Assembly: GCA_027493875.1 (NCBI GenBank)
Contig: JAOSJX010000003.1
Coordinates: 62,001-126,000 of the forward strand
Source of the DNA: Deltaproteobacteria bacterium
Lineage (GTDB): Bacteria > Lernaellota > Lernaellaia > JACKCT01
Length of the DNA: 64,000 nt
Direction: 5' to 3'
Shown here: one piece after another, positions 41,888 through 50,893 of the stretch
Numbering within the stretch: position 1 is the stretch's first letter
Layout: every line of letters begins with the position of its first letter
The notes under the pieces: generated by a model
Databases searched by the model: none
Seen by the model: only the letters and a program-made list of their open reading frames with translations
What the model was told of the DNA's origin: nothing
Translations under genes and position numbers: made by a program

Positions 41888-42958
41888 TTATTTCTCCGCG
41901 AGCAGATAGTCGCGGACACGATCGCCCACGTCCGACGTGCCGATGCCCATTTCGCCGACGGCGACGCCCTTCATGTCGTTCTTGAGCGTCGCGATCATCG
42001 CGCGTTCGATCGCGGCGGCGGCGTCCGTCTCGCCGAGATACCGGAGCAGCATCTGCCCGGACGCGATGGCCGCCAGCGGGTTGATGACGCCTTTTCCCGT
42101 GAACTGCGGCGCGGAACCGCCGACCGGCTCGAACACCGCCGTTTTACCCGGATGAAGATTTCCACTGGCGGCAACGCCCAGGCCGCCTTGAAGCATCGCG
42201 GCGACGTCGGTGATGATGTCGCCGAACATGTTGTCCGTCACGATGACGTCGTACCGCTGCGGGCTCATCAAAAGAAACATGCAGAGGGCGTCCACGTGGT
42301 TGTAGTCGCGCGTCACGTCGCCGTATTCGGCGCCGACCTCTTCGAAAACCCGCTCCCACAAGTCAAACGCGTACGTCAAAACATTCGTCTTTCCGCAAAG
42401 CGTCAAATGTTTTCGCCGGCGCGTTTTCGCAAGGTCAAACGCATACCGGACGCACCGCTCCACGCCCTTCCGCGTATTGATGCTTTCCTGCGTCGCCACT
42501 TCCTCCGGCGTTCCCTTTTTGTGAAAGCCGCCGGCGCCGCAATAAAGACCTTCGGTGTTCTCGCGGACGACGACGAAGTCGATACCGTCCTCGGGAGCCT
42601 TCGCGAGAACGGTCGGGACGCCAGGCAACAATTTCACGGGACGAAGGTTGATATAGAGATCCAGCTCGAAACGCATTTTCAGCAGCACGCCGCGTTCCAA
42701 AATGCCGGGCCGCACCTCGGGCGTGCCGATGGCGCCCATGAGTGTTGCAGGAAGCGCCCCGATCTCAGAAAGCTGCGCGTCGGTCAGCAGTTCTCCGCTA
42801 TCCAGATAGTGGCGACCGCTCATAGGAAACGTTTGAAAACGAAGACGAAATCCGAATCGCTCCGCGGCGGCATCAAGAACCTTGCGAGCCTCCGCAACAA
42901 CCTCCGGTCCGGTCCCATCGCCGGGAATCAACCCGACATCATAAAGATGATCCGCCAT
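41888..42958 (-). CDS. leuB: 3-isopropylmalate dehydrogenase
   Basis: 356 residues, intact. It oxidises and decarboxylates 3-isopropylmalate with NAD in leucine synthesis, and in this setting may also act on citramalate-derived 3-methylmalate. Motifs: LIPGDGTGPEVVAEARKVL, VVRENTEGLYCGAGG, the KTNVL segment, DVIVTDNMFGDIITDVAAML and FEPVGGSAPQFTGKGVINPL. The isopropylmalate isomerase genes leuC/leuD are not in this window. Seven bases separate it from leuA and six from cimA. Confidence 0.92.
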   Translation of the reverse strand: MADHLYDVGLIPGDGTGPEVVAEARKVLDAAAERFGFRLRFQTFPMSGRHYLDSGELLTDAQLSEIGALPATLMGAIGTPEVRPGILERGVLLKMRFELDLYINLRPVKLLPGVPTVLAKAPEDGIDFVVVRENTEGLYCGAGGFHKKGTPEEVATQESINTRKGVERCVRYAFDLAKTRRRKHLTLCGKTNVLTYAFDLWERVFEEVGAEYGDVTRDYNHVDALCMFLLMSPQRYDVIVTDNMFGDIITDVAAMLQGGLGVAASGNLHPGKTAVFEPVGGSAPQFTGKGVINPLAAIASGQMLLRYLGETDAAAAIERAMIATLKNDMKGVAVGEMGIGTSDVGDRVRDYLLAEK

Positions 42959-42965
42959 ACGTTAC

Positions 42966-44551
42966 CTACGTCCGTGCGGCCCGAGCGCGCTTCGCCGCTT
43001 TGCGCCGCGGCGCCGGTTTGACGGACACGGTCTTCGTCATCGATTTTTTCTGGTAGAGGCGGTTGATGGCATTCAAATAAGCTCGCGCCGACGCCTCGAT
43101 GACGTCCGTGGCCAGGCCGCGCCCCTGCATCGCCATGGTGCCGTCGCCGATCGTGATCGTCACTTCGCCCAGCGCGTCCAAACCCTGCGACGCCGCCTCG
43201 ACCTCATACCGCAACAGCCGTCCTTTGAATTTCGTAGCGCTCGCGATCGCGCGGCAAAAGCGCGTCCACCTGCCCGTCGCCTTTCGACGTGGCCTCGTGA
43301 ACGCGGCCGTTTTTCTCGACGCGTACCGCGGCGATCGGAATCATGCCCTTACCCGTGAACGACTGGAACGACTCCAACTGAAACTGGTCCGGCACGACGC
43401 CGAGTTCCGAATACGCAATGGCCTCGATCTCCTCGGGCGACACTTTTTTCTTGAGGTCCGCCGTGTCCTTGAATTTCTTGAACGCGCGGTCGAGCGCGTC
43501 GCCGTCGAGTTCGATGCCGAGCTCGCGCAGTTTGGCGGAAAACGCGTGACGGCCGGAATGCTTGCCGAGCAGGATGTTGTCCATCCGATGGCCGATCGTT
43601 TCCGGCTTCATGATTTCGTAAGTGCTGCGTTCCTTGAGCACGCCGTCCTGGTGAATGCCCGATTCGTGCAAAAACGCGTTGGCGCCGACCACCGCTTTGT
43701 TGCGCGGCACGTGATAGCCGGTCAGGCGGCTGACCTTGCGCGAGGTGTCGCCGATCTGCCGCAGGTCGAGCCCGGTCGTCAAACCGAACTGATCTTTGCG
43801 CGTTTGAAGCGCCATCGCCACTTCTTCCAGCGCCGCGTTGCCCGCGCGTTCGCCGATCCCGTTGACCGCGACCTCGACCTGCCGCGCACCTTTCGCAACG
43901 GCCGCAACGGTATTCGCCACGGCCAATCCGAGGTCGTCGTGGCAATGCACGGACCAGACGACTTTTTTCGCGCCCTTCACACGGCGGATCAGATCCGCGA
44001 TGAGCTTGGCGTATTCGTCGGGCAGCGCGTATCCGACGGTGTCGGGAACGTTGATCGTCGTCGCGCCGGCTTCTATAGCGGCGGAAAATATTTGAACAAG
44101 GTAATCGACGTCCGACCGCGTCGCGTCCATCGCGGAAAACTCCACGTCCCGGCAAAGCGCCTTCGCCTGACGCACGGCCTTCACCGCCTGCTCCAAAACC
44201 TGCGCCGGCGTTTTCTTGAGCTGGTATTTCAAGTGCGTCGGGGAGGTGGAGATAAACGTGTGAACGCGCGGCTTTTTCGCGTCCTTGATCGCGGCCGCGG
44301 CGGCTTCGATATCCGCGGAATTCGCCCGCGCGAGACCGCAGATCACCGGCCCTTTCACCTTGCGCGCGATCGTGCGCACGGCTTCGAAATCGCCTTCCGA
44401 GGCGATCGGGAAGCCCGCCTCGATGACGTCCACCTTGAGCCGCGCAAGCTGCTCGGCGATCTCCAGCTTTTTCGTGCGCGTTCAGGTTGATGCCGGGCGA
44501 CTGCTCCCCGTCGCGCAACGTGGTGTCGAAAAAATAAACCTGTCCAGACAT
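42966..44551 (-). CDS. leuA: 2-isopropylmalate synthase
   Basis: About 528 residues. It condenses 2-oxoisovalerate and acetyl-CoA, the committed leucine step. VYFFDTTLRDGEQSPGINLN, VDVIEAGFPIASEGDFEAV, HCHDDLGLAVANTVAAVAKG, GIGERAGNAALEEVAMAL and HESGIHQDGVLKERSTYEI are classic LeuA. The C-terminal regulatory domain is split off by an indel near 43210 (GLDALGEVTITIGDGTMAMQ); another lies near 44478. The protein has a basic tail rich in Arg/Ala/Lys. In the ilvBNC-leuAB-cimA run. Confidence 0.94.
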
Positions 44552-44568
44552 AGGCCGCTCCCTTACCT

Positions 44569-45561
44569 TTACTTCTTGAGCCAGGACATCATTCCGCGCA
44601 GCGTCTTGCCGACCCGCTCGACCGGATGATCCGCGTCGCGCGTGAGCCGCGCGTTATAGACGGGACGACCCGCCGTGTTTTCCAAAATCCATTCGCGCGC
44701 GAAGGCGCCGTTTTGAATGTCGCCGAGAATGCGTTTCATCGTCGCGCGGGTCTCGTCGGTCACGATCATCGGCCCGCGCGTCACGTCGCCGTACTTCGCG
44801 GTTTCGGAAATCGACCGCCGCATGCCGGTGATCCCCTGTTCGTACACGAGATCGACGATGAGCTTGAGCTCGTGCAGGCACTCGAAATAGGCCACCTCGG
44901 GCTGATAGCCCGCCGCGATCAACGTATCGAACCCGGCGCGGATCAATTCCGACGTGCCGCCGCAAAGTACCGCCTGCTCGCCGAAAAGATCCGTCTCCGT
45001 CTCTTCCGCGAACGTCGTTTCAATGAGTCCCGCGCGCGTGGCGCCGATGCCCGTCGCGTAGGCGAGCGCGATTTTCATCGCCTTACCCGTGGCGTCCTGC
45101 TGCACGGCCACGAGCGCCGGCACACCGCGGCCTTCCTCGTAAACGCGGCGGACCATGTGCCCGGGCCCCTTCGGCGCGATCATGCACACGTCCACGTCTT
45201 TCGGCGGGCGGATCTGACTGAAGTGGATGTTGAAGCCGTGCGCGAAGAAGAGCGCGTCGCCTTTTTTCAGGTTGGGCGCGACGGCGGATTCGTAAAGGGT
45301 TTTTTGCGCCATATCGGGCACGAGCATCATGATCACGTCGGCGGCTTTGCACGCCGCGTCCGGCGCCATGACTTTGAGCCCCGCCTTGTTCGCGTCCTTC
45401 TCCGACGCGCTCCCCGGACGCAACCCGACGACGACCTTCACCCCCGAGTCCTGAAGATTCAGCGCGTGCGCGTGACCCTGGCTGCCGTAGCCGAGCACCG
45501 CGACCGTTTTTTTCGCGAGCGGCGCCAGCGGCGCGTTTTTCTCGTAGTAAATTTTCGCCAT
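44569..45561 (-). CDS. ilvC: Ketol-acid reductoisomerase
   Basis: 330 residues, intact, class I length. NADPH-dependent isomeroreduction of acetolactate/acetohydroxybutyrate for valine and isoleucine. Rossmann motif [58 protein letters not shown], and the metal-site glutamates in [17 protein letters not shown] and [19 protein letters not shown] are present. Lies between ilvN and leuA. Confidence 0.96.
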   Translation of the reverse strand: MAKIYYEKNAPLAPLAKKTVAVLGYGSQGHAHALNLQDSGVKVVVGLRPGSASEKDANKAGLKVMAPDAACKAADVIMMLVPDMAQKTLYESAVAPNLKKGDALFFAHGFNIHFSQIRPPKDVDVCMIAPKGPGHMVRRVYEEGRGVPALVAVQQDATGKAMKIALAYATGIGATRAGLIETTFAEETETDLFGEQAVLCGGTSELIRAGFDTLIAAGYQPEVAYFECLHELKLIVDLVYEQGITGMRRSISETAKYGDVTRGPMIVTDETRATMKRILGDIQNGAFAREWILENTAGRPVYNARLTRDADHPVERVGKTLRGMMSWLKK

Positions 45562-45591
45562 GCCGTTTTCCGTCCCTTTCCTATGTGTTGA

Positions 45592-46068
45592 TCAGCGCCC
45601 GCGCGAGAGCGCGACCTTTCCGGTGCGCGCCACTTCAACGATGCCGTAGTTCACCATCAATTCCTGAAACGCCCGAAGCTTATCGGTATCGCCCGTCACC
45701 TCGGCGACGAGCGTGCTGCGTGACACGTCGATGACCTTGCCGCGAAACGTGTTGACGATGTCGAAAATCTCGATGCGTTTGTTGGGGGGCGCGTGCACCT
45801 TGATGAGCATGAGTTCACGCCCCACGGAATTGTCCGGATCCATCTCGGTCACGCGGATGACGTTGACCAGTTTATGAAGCTGTTTTTCGATCTGCTCCAA
45901 CGGGTGCGCGGCCTGCGTCGCGACGATGGTCATCCGCGAAATTTCCGGATTCTCCGTGGGCCCGGCGGTCAGCGAGTCGATATTGAACGCGCGCCGCGCG
46001 AACAGGCCCGAGATGCGCGTCAGGACACCCGGCTTGTTTTCGACGAGGGCGGAAATCGTGATTTTCAT
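45592..46068 (-). CDS. ilvN: Acetolactate synthase, regulatory small subunit
   Basis: 158 residues, intact. It binds valine and stimulates the large subunit. An N-terminal ACT domain (ISALVENKPGVLTRISGLFA, RRAFNIDSLTAGPTENPEIS) and a C-terminal domain (LVAEVTGDTDKLRAFQELM) match IlvH/IlvN. Its start overlaps the ilvB stop (ATGA), ensuring equal synthesis of the two subunits. Confidence 0.95.
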   Translation of the reverse strand: MKITISALVENKPGVLTRISGLFARRAFNIDSLTAGPTENPEISRMTIVATQAAHPLEQIEKQLHKLVNVIRVTEMDPDNSVGRELMLIKVHAPPNKRIEIFDIVNTFRGKVIDVSRSTLVAEVTGDTDKLRAFQELMVNYGIVEVARTGKVALSRGR

Positions 46069-47753
46069 ACTTCGTCCTCCACCTGCTCGGACACGGAGCC
46101 GCCGGGTTTCACCATCGGCGTCACGTTCTCCTCTTCCGTGACGCGCACGTCAATAAACACGGGGCCCTTATCCGCGAGAATGCCCGGCAGCGCCCTGTCC
46201 ATCTGCTCGACGGAGGTCAGGCGCTCGCCGCGGATGCCGTACGCCTCGGCGAGTTTGACGAAATCCGGCGGCGCATCGGGCGGCAGGCTGACTTCCGAAT
46301 AGCGCCGGCTGTACATCATCTCCTGCCACTGCCGGACCATGCCGAGATAGCCGTTGTTTATGACGAATATCTTGACGGGAAGGTCGTTGGTCCGCGCGAC
46401 GGCGAGTTCCTGAATGCACATCTGAATCGACCCGTCGCCGCTGATGCACACGACCTGCCTGTCCGGCGCGGCGAATTGCGCGCCGATCGCCGCGGGCATG
46501 CCGAACCCCATCGTACCCAGGCCGGACGACGACAGCATGCGGTCCGGCGAATGAAAGCCGAAGTACTGCGCCGTCCACATCTGGTGCTGCCCGACGTCCA
46601 CGGCGACGATCACGTCCTTCGCCGCGTGCTTTTTGACCAGCCGGATCGCCGTCTGCGGCTTGAGCTCGCCGTTGTCGTCGTAGTCCAGCGGGTACTTCTC
46701 GCGGATTTTCCCGATCGCTTCGAACCATTCGTCGCGGTTTTCGTCGATGGGTTCCTCGTCGAGCTCGGCGAGCAATTGCCGCAGCACGGACTTCACGTCG
46801 CCGACGATCGGAATCTTCACGGGGACGTTCTTGTCGATCTCCGCCGGATCGATGTCGATGTGGACGATCGTGGCCTGGCTGCCGAACGTATCCTTCCGCC
46901 CCGTGACGCGGTCGTCGAAACGCACGCCGATCGCCATGATCAGATCGGCGCGCGTGATCGCCCAGTTGGCGTAGCTGGTGCCGTGCATGCCGAGCATGCC
47001 GAGGGATTTGGGATCGTCCTCGGGGAAAGCGCCGAGGCCCATCACGGTGGTGGTCACGGGAATGTTGAGGCGGTTCGCAAATTCCGTCAGCTCCGGCGCG
47101 GCCCCGGAGCGCAGCACGCCGCCGCCGCTGTAAACGATCGGCCGCTTCGCGGCGCGGACCGCCTTGAGCGCCGCCTTGATCTGCCGGGGATGCCCCTCGA
47201 CGGTCGGCTTGTATCCCTCCAGGTTCGGCCCGTCGGGCGCCTTATAGACCGTCGCGGCTTTCAGAATGTCGGACGGAATATCGACGAGGACCGGCCCGGG
47301 CCGCCCGGTGCCCGCGATGTGAAACGCCTGATGCACGGCTTGCGGAATTTCCTCGACGTCCTTGACGAGATAGCTGTGCTTCACGATGGGCATGGTGATG
47401 CCGTAGATATCCGCTTCCTGAAACGCGTCGGTGCCGATGTTGTAGCTCGGCACGTTGCCGGTGATCGCCACCATGGGGATCGAGTCCATGTGCGCGTTGG
47501 CGATGCCGGTGACGAGGTTCGTCGCGCCGGGGCCGGAAGTCGCCAGGCATACGCCGACCTTGCCGGACACGCGGGCGTAGCCGTCCGCCATGTGCGAGGC
47601 GCCCTGCTCGTGGCGGACGAGCACGTGGCGGATGGAACTATCGAGAATCGCGTCGTAAATCGGCAGGACGGCCCCGCCGGGATACCCGAAAACGACGGTG
47701 ACGCCCTCGGCCTCGAGCTGTTTGATCAGCGCCGCGGCTCCGTTGATTTTCAT
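46065..47753 (-). CDS. ilvB: Acetolactate synthase, catalytic large subunit
   Basis: 562 residues from ATG 47753, intact. A thiamine-diphosphate enzyme making acetolactate or acetohydroxybutyrate. VVFGYPGGAVLPIYDAI, the catalytic Glu in VRHEQGASHMADGYARVSGK, LATSGPGATNLVTGIANAHM, and the ThDP/Mg motif VVCISGDGSIQMCIQELAVA...VINN are all seen. AGGAG lies 8 bases upstream of the start. First structural gene of the operon, directly after the leader attenuator at 47781-47915. Confidence 0.96.
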   Translation of the reverse strand: MKINGAAALIKQLEAEGVTVVFGYPGGAVLPIYDAILDSSIRHVLVRHEQGASHMADGYARVSGKVGVCLATSGPGATNLVTGIANAHMDSIPMVAITGNVPSYNIGTDAFQEADIYGITMPIVKHSYLVKDVEEIPQAVHQAFHIAGTGRPGPVLVDIPSDILKAATVYKAPDGPNLEGYKPTVEGHPRQIKAALKAVRAAKRPIVYSGGGVLRSGAAPELTEFANRLNIPVTTTVMGLGAFPEDDPKSLGMLGMHGTSYANWAITRADLIMAIGVRFDDRVTGRKDTFGSQATIVHIDIDPAEIDKNVPVKIPIVGDVKSVLRQLLAELDEEPIDENRDEWFEAIGKIREKYPLDYDDNGELKPQTAIRLVKKHAAKDVIVAVDVGQHQMWTAQYFGFHSPDRMLSSSGLGTMGFGMPAAIGAQFAAPDRQVVCISGDGSIQMCIQELAVARTNDLPVKIFVINNGYLGMVRQWQEMMYSRRYSEVSLPPDAPPDFVKLAEAYGIRGERLTSVEQMDRALPGILADKGPVFIDVRVTEEENVTPMVKPGGSVSEQVEDEV

Positions 47754-47780
47754 CCCTCGCACTCCTCACGCGTTCCAAGC

Positions 47781-47818
47781 AAAAAAAACCGATCCGGGCC
47801 TCATGGCCGGGATCGGTT
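47781..47818 (-). terminator. Attenuator terminator in front of ilvB
   Basis: Read on the minus strand, AACCGATCC and GGATCGGTT form a 9-bp stem around a 14-base loop, followed at once by a run of T (47781-47788). It ends 27 bases before the ilvB start, so by default transcription would stop before the operon. Its 5' arm and loop (47805-47814) can instead pair with 47847-47856, which would destroy the terminator. Confidence 0.85.
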
Positions 47819-47856
47819 TTCGTCTTGGCTGCTTTTCGGCGACGAAGATCCCGGCC
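47805..47856 (-). promoter_or_regulatory. Antiterminator pairing of the ilv leader
   Basis: GGCCGGGATC just after the leader-peptide stop (47847-47856) is the exact reverse complement of GATCCCGGCC in the terminator 5' side (47805-47814). The 10-bp pairing excludes the terminator. A ribosome that reaches the stop codon would cover the first segment; one stalled at Ile/Leu/Val codons would not. Confidence 0.8.
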
Positions 47857-47915
47857 TAGGCCAGAATCCCAAGAAGAAGGACGATCACAAACAGGTTGTC
47901 GATCGCTCGTCGCAT
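47856..47915 (-). CDS. ilv operon leader peptide (attenuation)
   Basis: A 19-residue peptide, MRRAIDNLFVIVLLLGILA, in which ten residues are Ile, Leu or Val, ending with TAG directly at the antiterminator segment. This is the pattern of ilv/ivb leader peptides: shortage of charged branched-chain tRNAs stalls the ribosome and allows read-through into ilvBNC-leuAB-cimA and the aromatic fusion gene. No good ribosome site precedes the ATG; TTGACA about 32 bases upstream suggests the transcript may start almost at the ATG. It is too short for similarity-based proof. The call rests on composition plus the paired RNA structures. Confidence 0.75.
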   Translation of the reverse strand: MRRAIDNLFVIVLLLGILA

Positions 47916-47993
47916 GATCGGATTAGGAAACACAAGAACCGGGCCGTTGTCAACCGGCATTTGGAAGGTTTCGGGTGGCGGGGGCCGGCGGCC

Positions 47994-48049
47994 GGTTCTG
48001 GTTGTTGGTTTTTGGTTGGTGGTTTTTGGTTTTTGGTTCGTGGTTTTTT
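47994..48049 (+). repeat. Phased heptamer tract (GTTTTTG words)
   Basis: Eight in-phase 7-base words, e.g. GTTGTTG at 48001, GTTTTTG at 48008, GTTGGTG at 48015, GTTCGTG at 48036. It lies in the gap between the ilv leader and the second VWA-family gene. Confidence 0.75.
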
Positions 48050-48087
48050 GTTGACCGTTTTTTGCGGGCTGATTCCCTTTTCAGCCG

Positions 48088-49183
48088 TCATCCTTTCGCC
48101 TTCATTCCTCCAACGATTTTTTCCGCGAGATCCACGAGTTCGAGAAACTCCCGGCGCTCGTGGGCGTCCTCGCCGCCGATCGCGCCGCGCGCCAGCCGGC
48201 GCACCGTGGCGAAATCGCCGTCGCCGGAGTATTCCGAATCGCGCAGCAACATCCCGAAGAGCGCCACCGCGCCGGCGAAGCGGAAGTCCCGCGACGCGTT
48301 ATCAAAAGACTTCGCGGAGTCATCAACTTTCGCCGACACCAACTTCGCAGCTTCCGGTCCGGGCTGTCGATAACCAACCTGAACGGAGAACAACCGGCCC
48401 GTCCGTTGACCCGTCGGAACAACCTCGTAAAGCATCGTGATGATTTGTCCAGGCCACATCGCGTCAGCGTGGCGCACATCGCGATAGACTTTTCGGCTCG
48501 CGGGTTGGGAATTCTCGTTGCCGAGCAACCTATAACTTTCCACGACGCGCGAGTTGAAAACAACATCGATCATCAAGTCGCTGACAGCGATCACGCCGGT
48601 GCCGTTGTCCGCCGCCCGTACGCTCAGTTTGGCGAGTCGATGGTCCGCCTTCCACGGCGCCGATGCGACTTCGACGCGCACGGTTATATCCTCTCCGGCC
48701 GCCGGCGGGGACGTCGTAATCGAAATAATTGACCATTGATACGATCCGCACGCTCTCGCTCGGCGGAAGGCGGCCCTCACGCAACGCGGCGCGGACTTCG
48801 GGCAATGACGCGGGATTCAGGTCCAGCGGTTCATCGGCAAAAACTTTTTTCTCGTCATCGCCGGCAAAGCCAACACCCGGTTCGGTCACAACGACCTGAA
48901 CGGTGTGGCTGTTGTCAGGTTGGTTGGTCAGCAGTCGATAAACCGGCACCGCGGCAAATTGCCAGAGCACGAAGATCGTCCCCGCGACCAGCACCGTCAC
49001 GAACACGGTCGCCGCCGTGGAATACCGGAAGCGGTCCCACAGCGGGCTCCATTCGCCGCGGCGCGGCCGGTATTTTTCGCCCTCGCGCTCGGCCATTTTC
49101 TCCAGGCGCGCGCGCATTTCCGGCCGGACCTCAATGCGTTCGTAGTGGTCTTTGAGGTTTTTTTTCAGAGGATCGTTACTCAT
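48088..49183 (-). CDS. VWA-family membrane protein that lacks the VWA domain
   Basis: About 365 residues (ATG 49183; 49195 is also possible), with one indel near 48708. Same order as the protein at 3823 but without its centre: cytoplasmic N-terminus (LKKNLKDHYERIEVRPEMRA), one membrane helix (ATVFVTVLVAGTIFVLWQFA), the vWF_A block (PSESVRIVSMVNYFDYDVP, VEVASAPWKADHRLAKLSV), then directly the downstream block (LMIDVVFNSRVVESYRLLGN, IITMLYEVVPTGQRTGRLFS) and the DUF3520-like end ([20 protein letters not shown]). The about 200-residue MIDAS domain is cleanly absent, in one reading frame across the junction. It follows its own ECF sigma factor by about 115 bases and is probably that factor's regulatory partner (inference). 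Confidence 0.82.
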
Positions 49184-49310
49184 AGCCGCACCCATTCCCC
49201 GCGGGGGCGGGGCTTGGTAAAATGAAAGAAGTGGCGCGCGGTGGAAGCGGCGGGCAGTCGTGGAGGCTGGTTAAAACCCGCTTCCACCGGCGCGTTTTTT
49301 TTCGCGAACA

Positions 49311-49790
49311 TCATGACGCCTCCTGCGCGGAGAGCATCGCGCGCAGTTTTTTCTTGGTCCGGAACAAAAGGCTCAACACCGTGCCGCGCGAGCGGCCCGT
49401 GATGTCGGCGATCTCCGCCGCCGTGTATTCCTCGACCACGTTCAGGTACACCGCCTCCCGTTCCTCCGGGCGCAGTTCCGCCAGCGCCCCGTGAAGGCCC
49501 GACCAATCGAGCGCTTCGGGAAACTCGACGTCGCTCTCCGTCTCGAAGTCGCCCTCGTTCGCCAGATGCAGCGGCGTGAAGTTCGGCTGGCGTTTGCGGA
49601 GCCGTTCCAAAAAGCGGTTGCGGATGACTTTGATGAAATAAAGGCGGTCGCGCGGTCCGTCGTAGCGGATGAGGTTGAGCCACGCGTCCTGCAGCAGATC
49701 CTCGGCCTCGGTTTGGTCGTGCGTCAGCGAATAGGCGTAGCGAATCCCATGGTGCATGAGTTCGTCCAACTCCCGCCGGTCAAAGGCCAT
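49311..49790 (-). CDS. ECF-type RNA polymerase sigma factor (second copy)
   Basis: 159 residues from ATG 49790, which has GGAGG 6 bases upstream. It closely parallels the sigma factor at 3293: IRYAYSLTHDQTEAEDLLQD (region 2), a segment around FIKVIRNRFLERLRKRQ, LRPEEREAVYLNVVEEYTAA and the HTH ending SRGTVLSLLFRTKKKLR (region 4). Followed by a VWA-family membrane protein, as in the first copy, which shows that the gene pair is a unit. Intact frame. Confidence 0.9.
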   Translation of the reverse strand: MAFDRRELDELMHHGIRYAYSLTHDQTEAEDLLQDAWLNLIRYDGPRDRLYFIKVIRNRFLERLRKRQPNFTPLHLANEGDFETESDVEFPEALDWSGLHGALAELRPEEREAVYLNVVEEYTAAEIADITGRSRGTVLSLLFRTKKKLRAMLSAQEAS

Positions 49791-49920
49791 AGGTTTCCTC
49801 CGGCGCCGGATCGCGCCGCTTTGGGAGGGAAGGCCGCCCGATTTGCTGGCCTTCACAATATATAATGGATTTGGGCGCAGGTTGATTGCGCGGGCGCGAA
49901 AAAAAGGCGGGGAAAGTCTT

Positions 49921-50739
49921 TTAGAACGTGAAGATCACGGCGGCGGAGTACGTATGGCCGGCCGCGGCGTTGCGTCCGTAAAGGGCGGTGGTGTACGCCA
50001 CTTCCAGAAAGAGCGGATTGAGAATCTGGAAATCGAGGGCGCTTTCGAGCCTGCCGATCGCGCTTTCCAGCCCGGCCTGCGGGTCGGTCGTCTCGGCCTC
50101 GTCCGCGTTGCCGACGCTGGCGATGCCGTCGAGCTTCACGCGCGGAAAGACGCGCCAGAAGTTGCCGCCGAGTTCCACCAGGTAGCGCCATTCGTCGGAC
50201 GGTTCCTCGTCGCGCCAGCGGTAGCCACCCTCGAGGCCGAAGTACAGCGGCAGCGGGTACAACGATCGGCCGAGGAGCAACCGTCCCTCCACATCCTGTT
50301 GGCCTGAACCGGGTGGGAGCTTCGCGTTCTCGTCGTAAAAATGCGGCGACTTGTAGGTCACCTGCGTGGAGAAAACGAACGGTTTTTGAAAAAGCCGGGC
50401 TTTCAGCGCCGCTTCCTGATCGCCGGGGCCCGCGTACTCCGCCGTCCGAAGACCATTGTTTGCATACTGGTGTTTGTAGGCGAGATTCAAAATGGCATCG
50501 AGCCAGTCCGTCAAACCGACCGAGCCGTAATAGCCGATCGCCAGGTCTTGGAAATACTGGTTTTCCGGGGCCTCGCCGCGCTCACTGTTGTTGTCGAAAT
50601 ATTCGCTCGCGGTGAAGTAGCTGACGCCGAGCTTTTGGTATCCCTTGCCCCGCCCCGCGGTCCATGCCCCGCCGAATGCCGAAGCCGGAATCGACATTGC
50701 GGCCATGAGCGTCAAAAACGCGAGGAAACGAAACTTCAT
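49921..50739 (-). CDS. Outer-membrane beta-barrel-like protein
   Basis: 272 residues, intact. Signal peptide MKFRFLAFLTLMAAMSIPAS, then alternating hydrophobic/polar strands with many aromatic residues (LGVSYFTASEYFDNN, AIGYYGSVGLTDWLDAILNL, VFSTQVTYKSPHFYDENAK, YFGLEGGYRWRDEEPSDEW) and a C-terminal Phe (AAVIFTF), the usual last-strand signal for outer-membrane assembly. It looks like a small transporter/porin-like barrel. No specific family recognised. Confidence 0.75.
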   Translation of the reverse strand: MKFRFLAFLTLMAAMSIPASAFGGAWTAGRGKGYQKLGVSYFTASEYFDNNSERGEAPENQYFQDLAIGYYGSVGLTDWLDAILNLAYKHQYANNGLRTAEYAGPGDQEAALKARLFQKPFVFSTQVTYKSPHFYDENAKLPPGSGQQDVEGRLLLGRSLYPLPLYFGLEGGYRWRDEEPSDEWRYLVELGGNFWRVFPRVKLDGIASVGNADEAETTDPQAGLESAIGRLESALDFQILNPLFLEVAYTTALYGRNAAAGHTYSAAVIFTF

Positions 50740-50893
50740 CGGTGGCTGCCTCCGGTCCTGAATTCATCGTTCGGTTCCCAGGGACATACGTATCACGTCC
50801 GGGTCAAATGATGCGAATTGTCAGGAAACGGAACTCTTCGAGATTTCCTGCGTCGCCATTGTGAAAAGCGGCCGTCGATTCGATGCACCAAAT

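Noticed and set aside
43099-44490. A 463-codon open frame opposite leuA, and similar ones at 2060-3208, 6875-7936, 22030-23524 and 40416-41471.
   Set aside because: All mirror well-recognised genes on the other strand and are rich in Arg/His/Asp as expected for shadow frames.
46476-48440. A 654-codon open frame on the plus strand opposite ilvB.
   Set aside because: It is antisense to a fully conserved ilvB, has Arg/Asp/His-rich sequence typical of GC-rich shadow frames, and shows no family similarity.
49180-49314. A small frame of about 44 codons between the second ECF sigma factor and its VWA-family partner, starting at the sigma stop.
   Set aside because: It has no similarity, no ribosome site of its own and composition like non-coding DNA; kept only as a remark.
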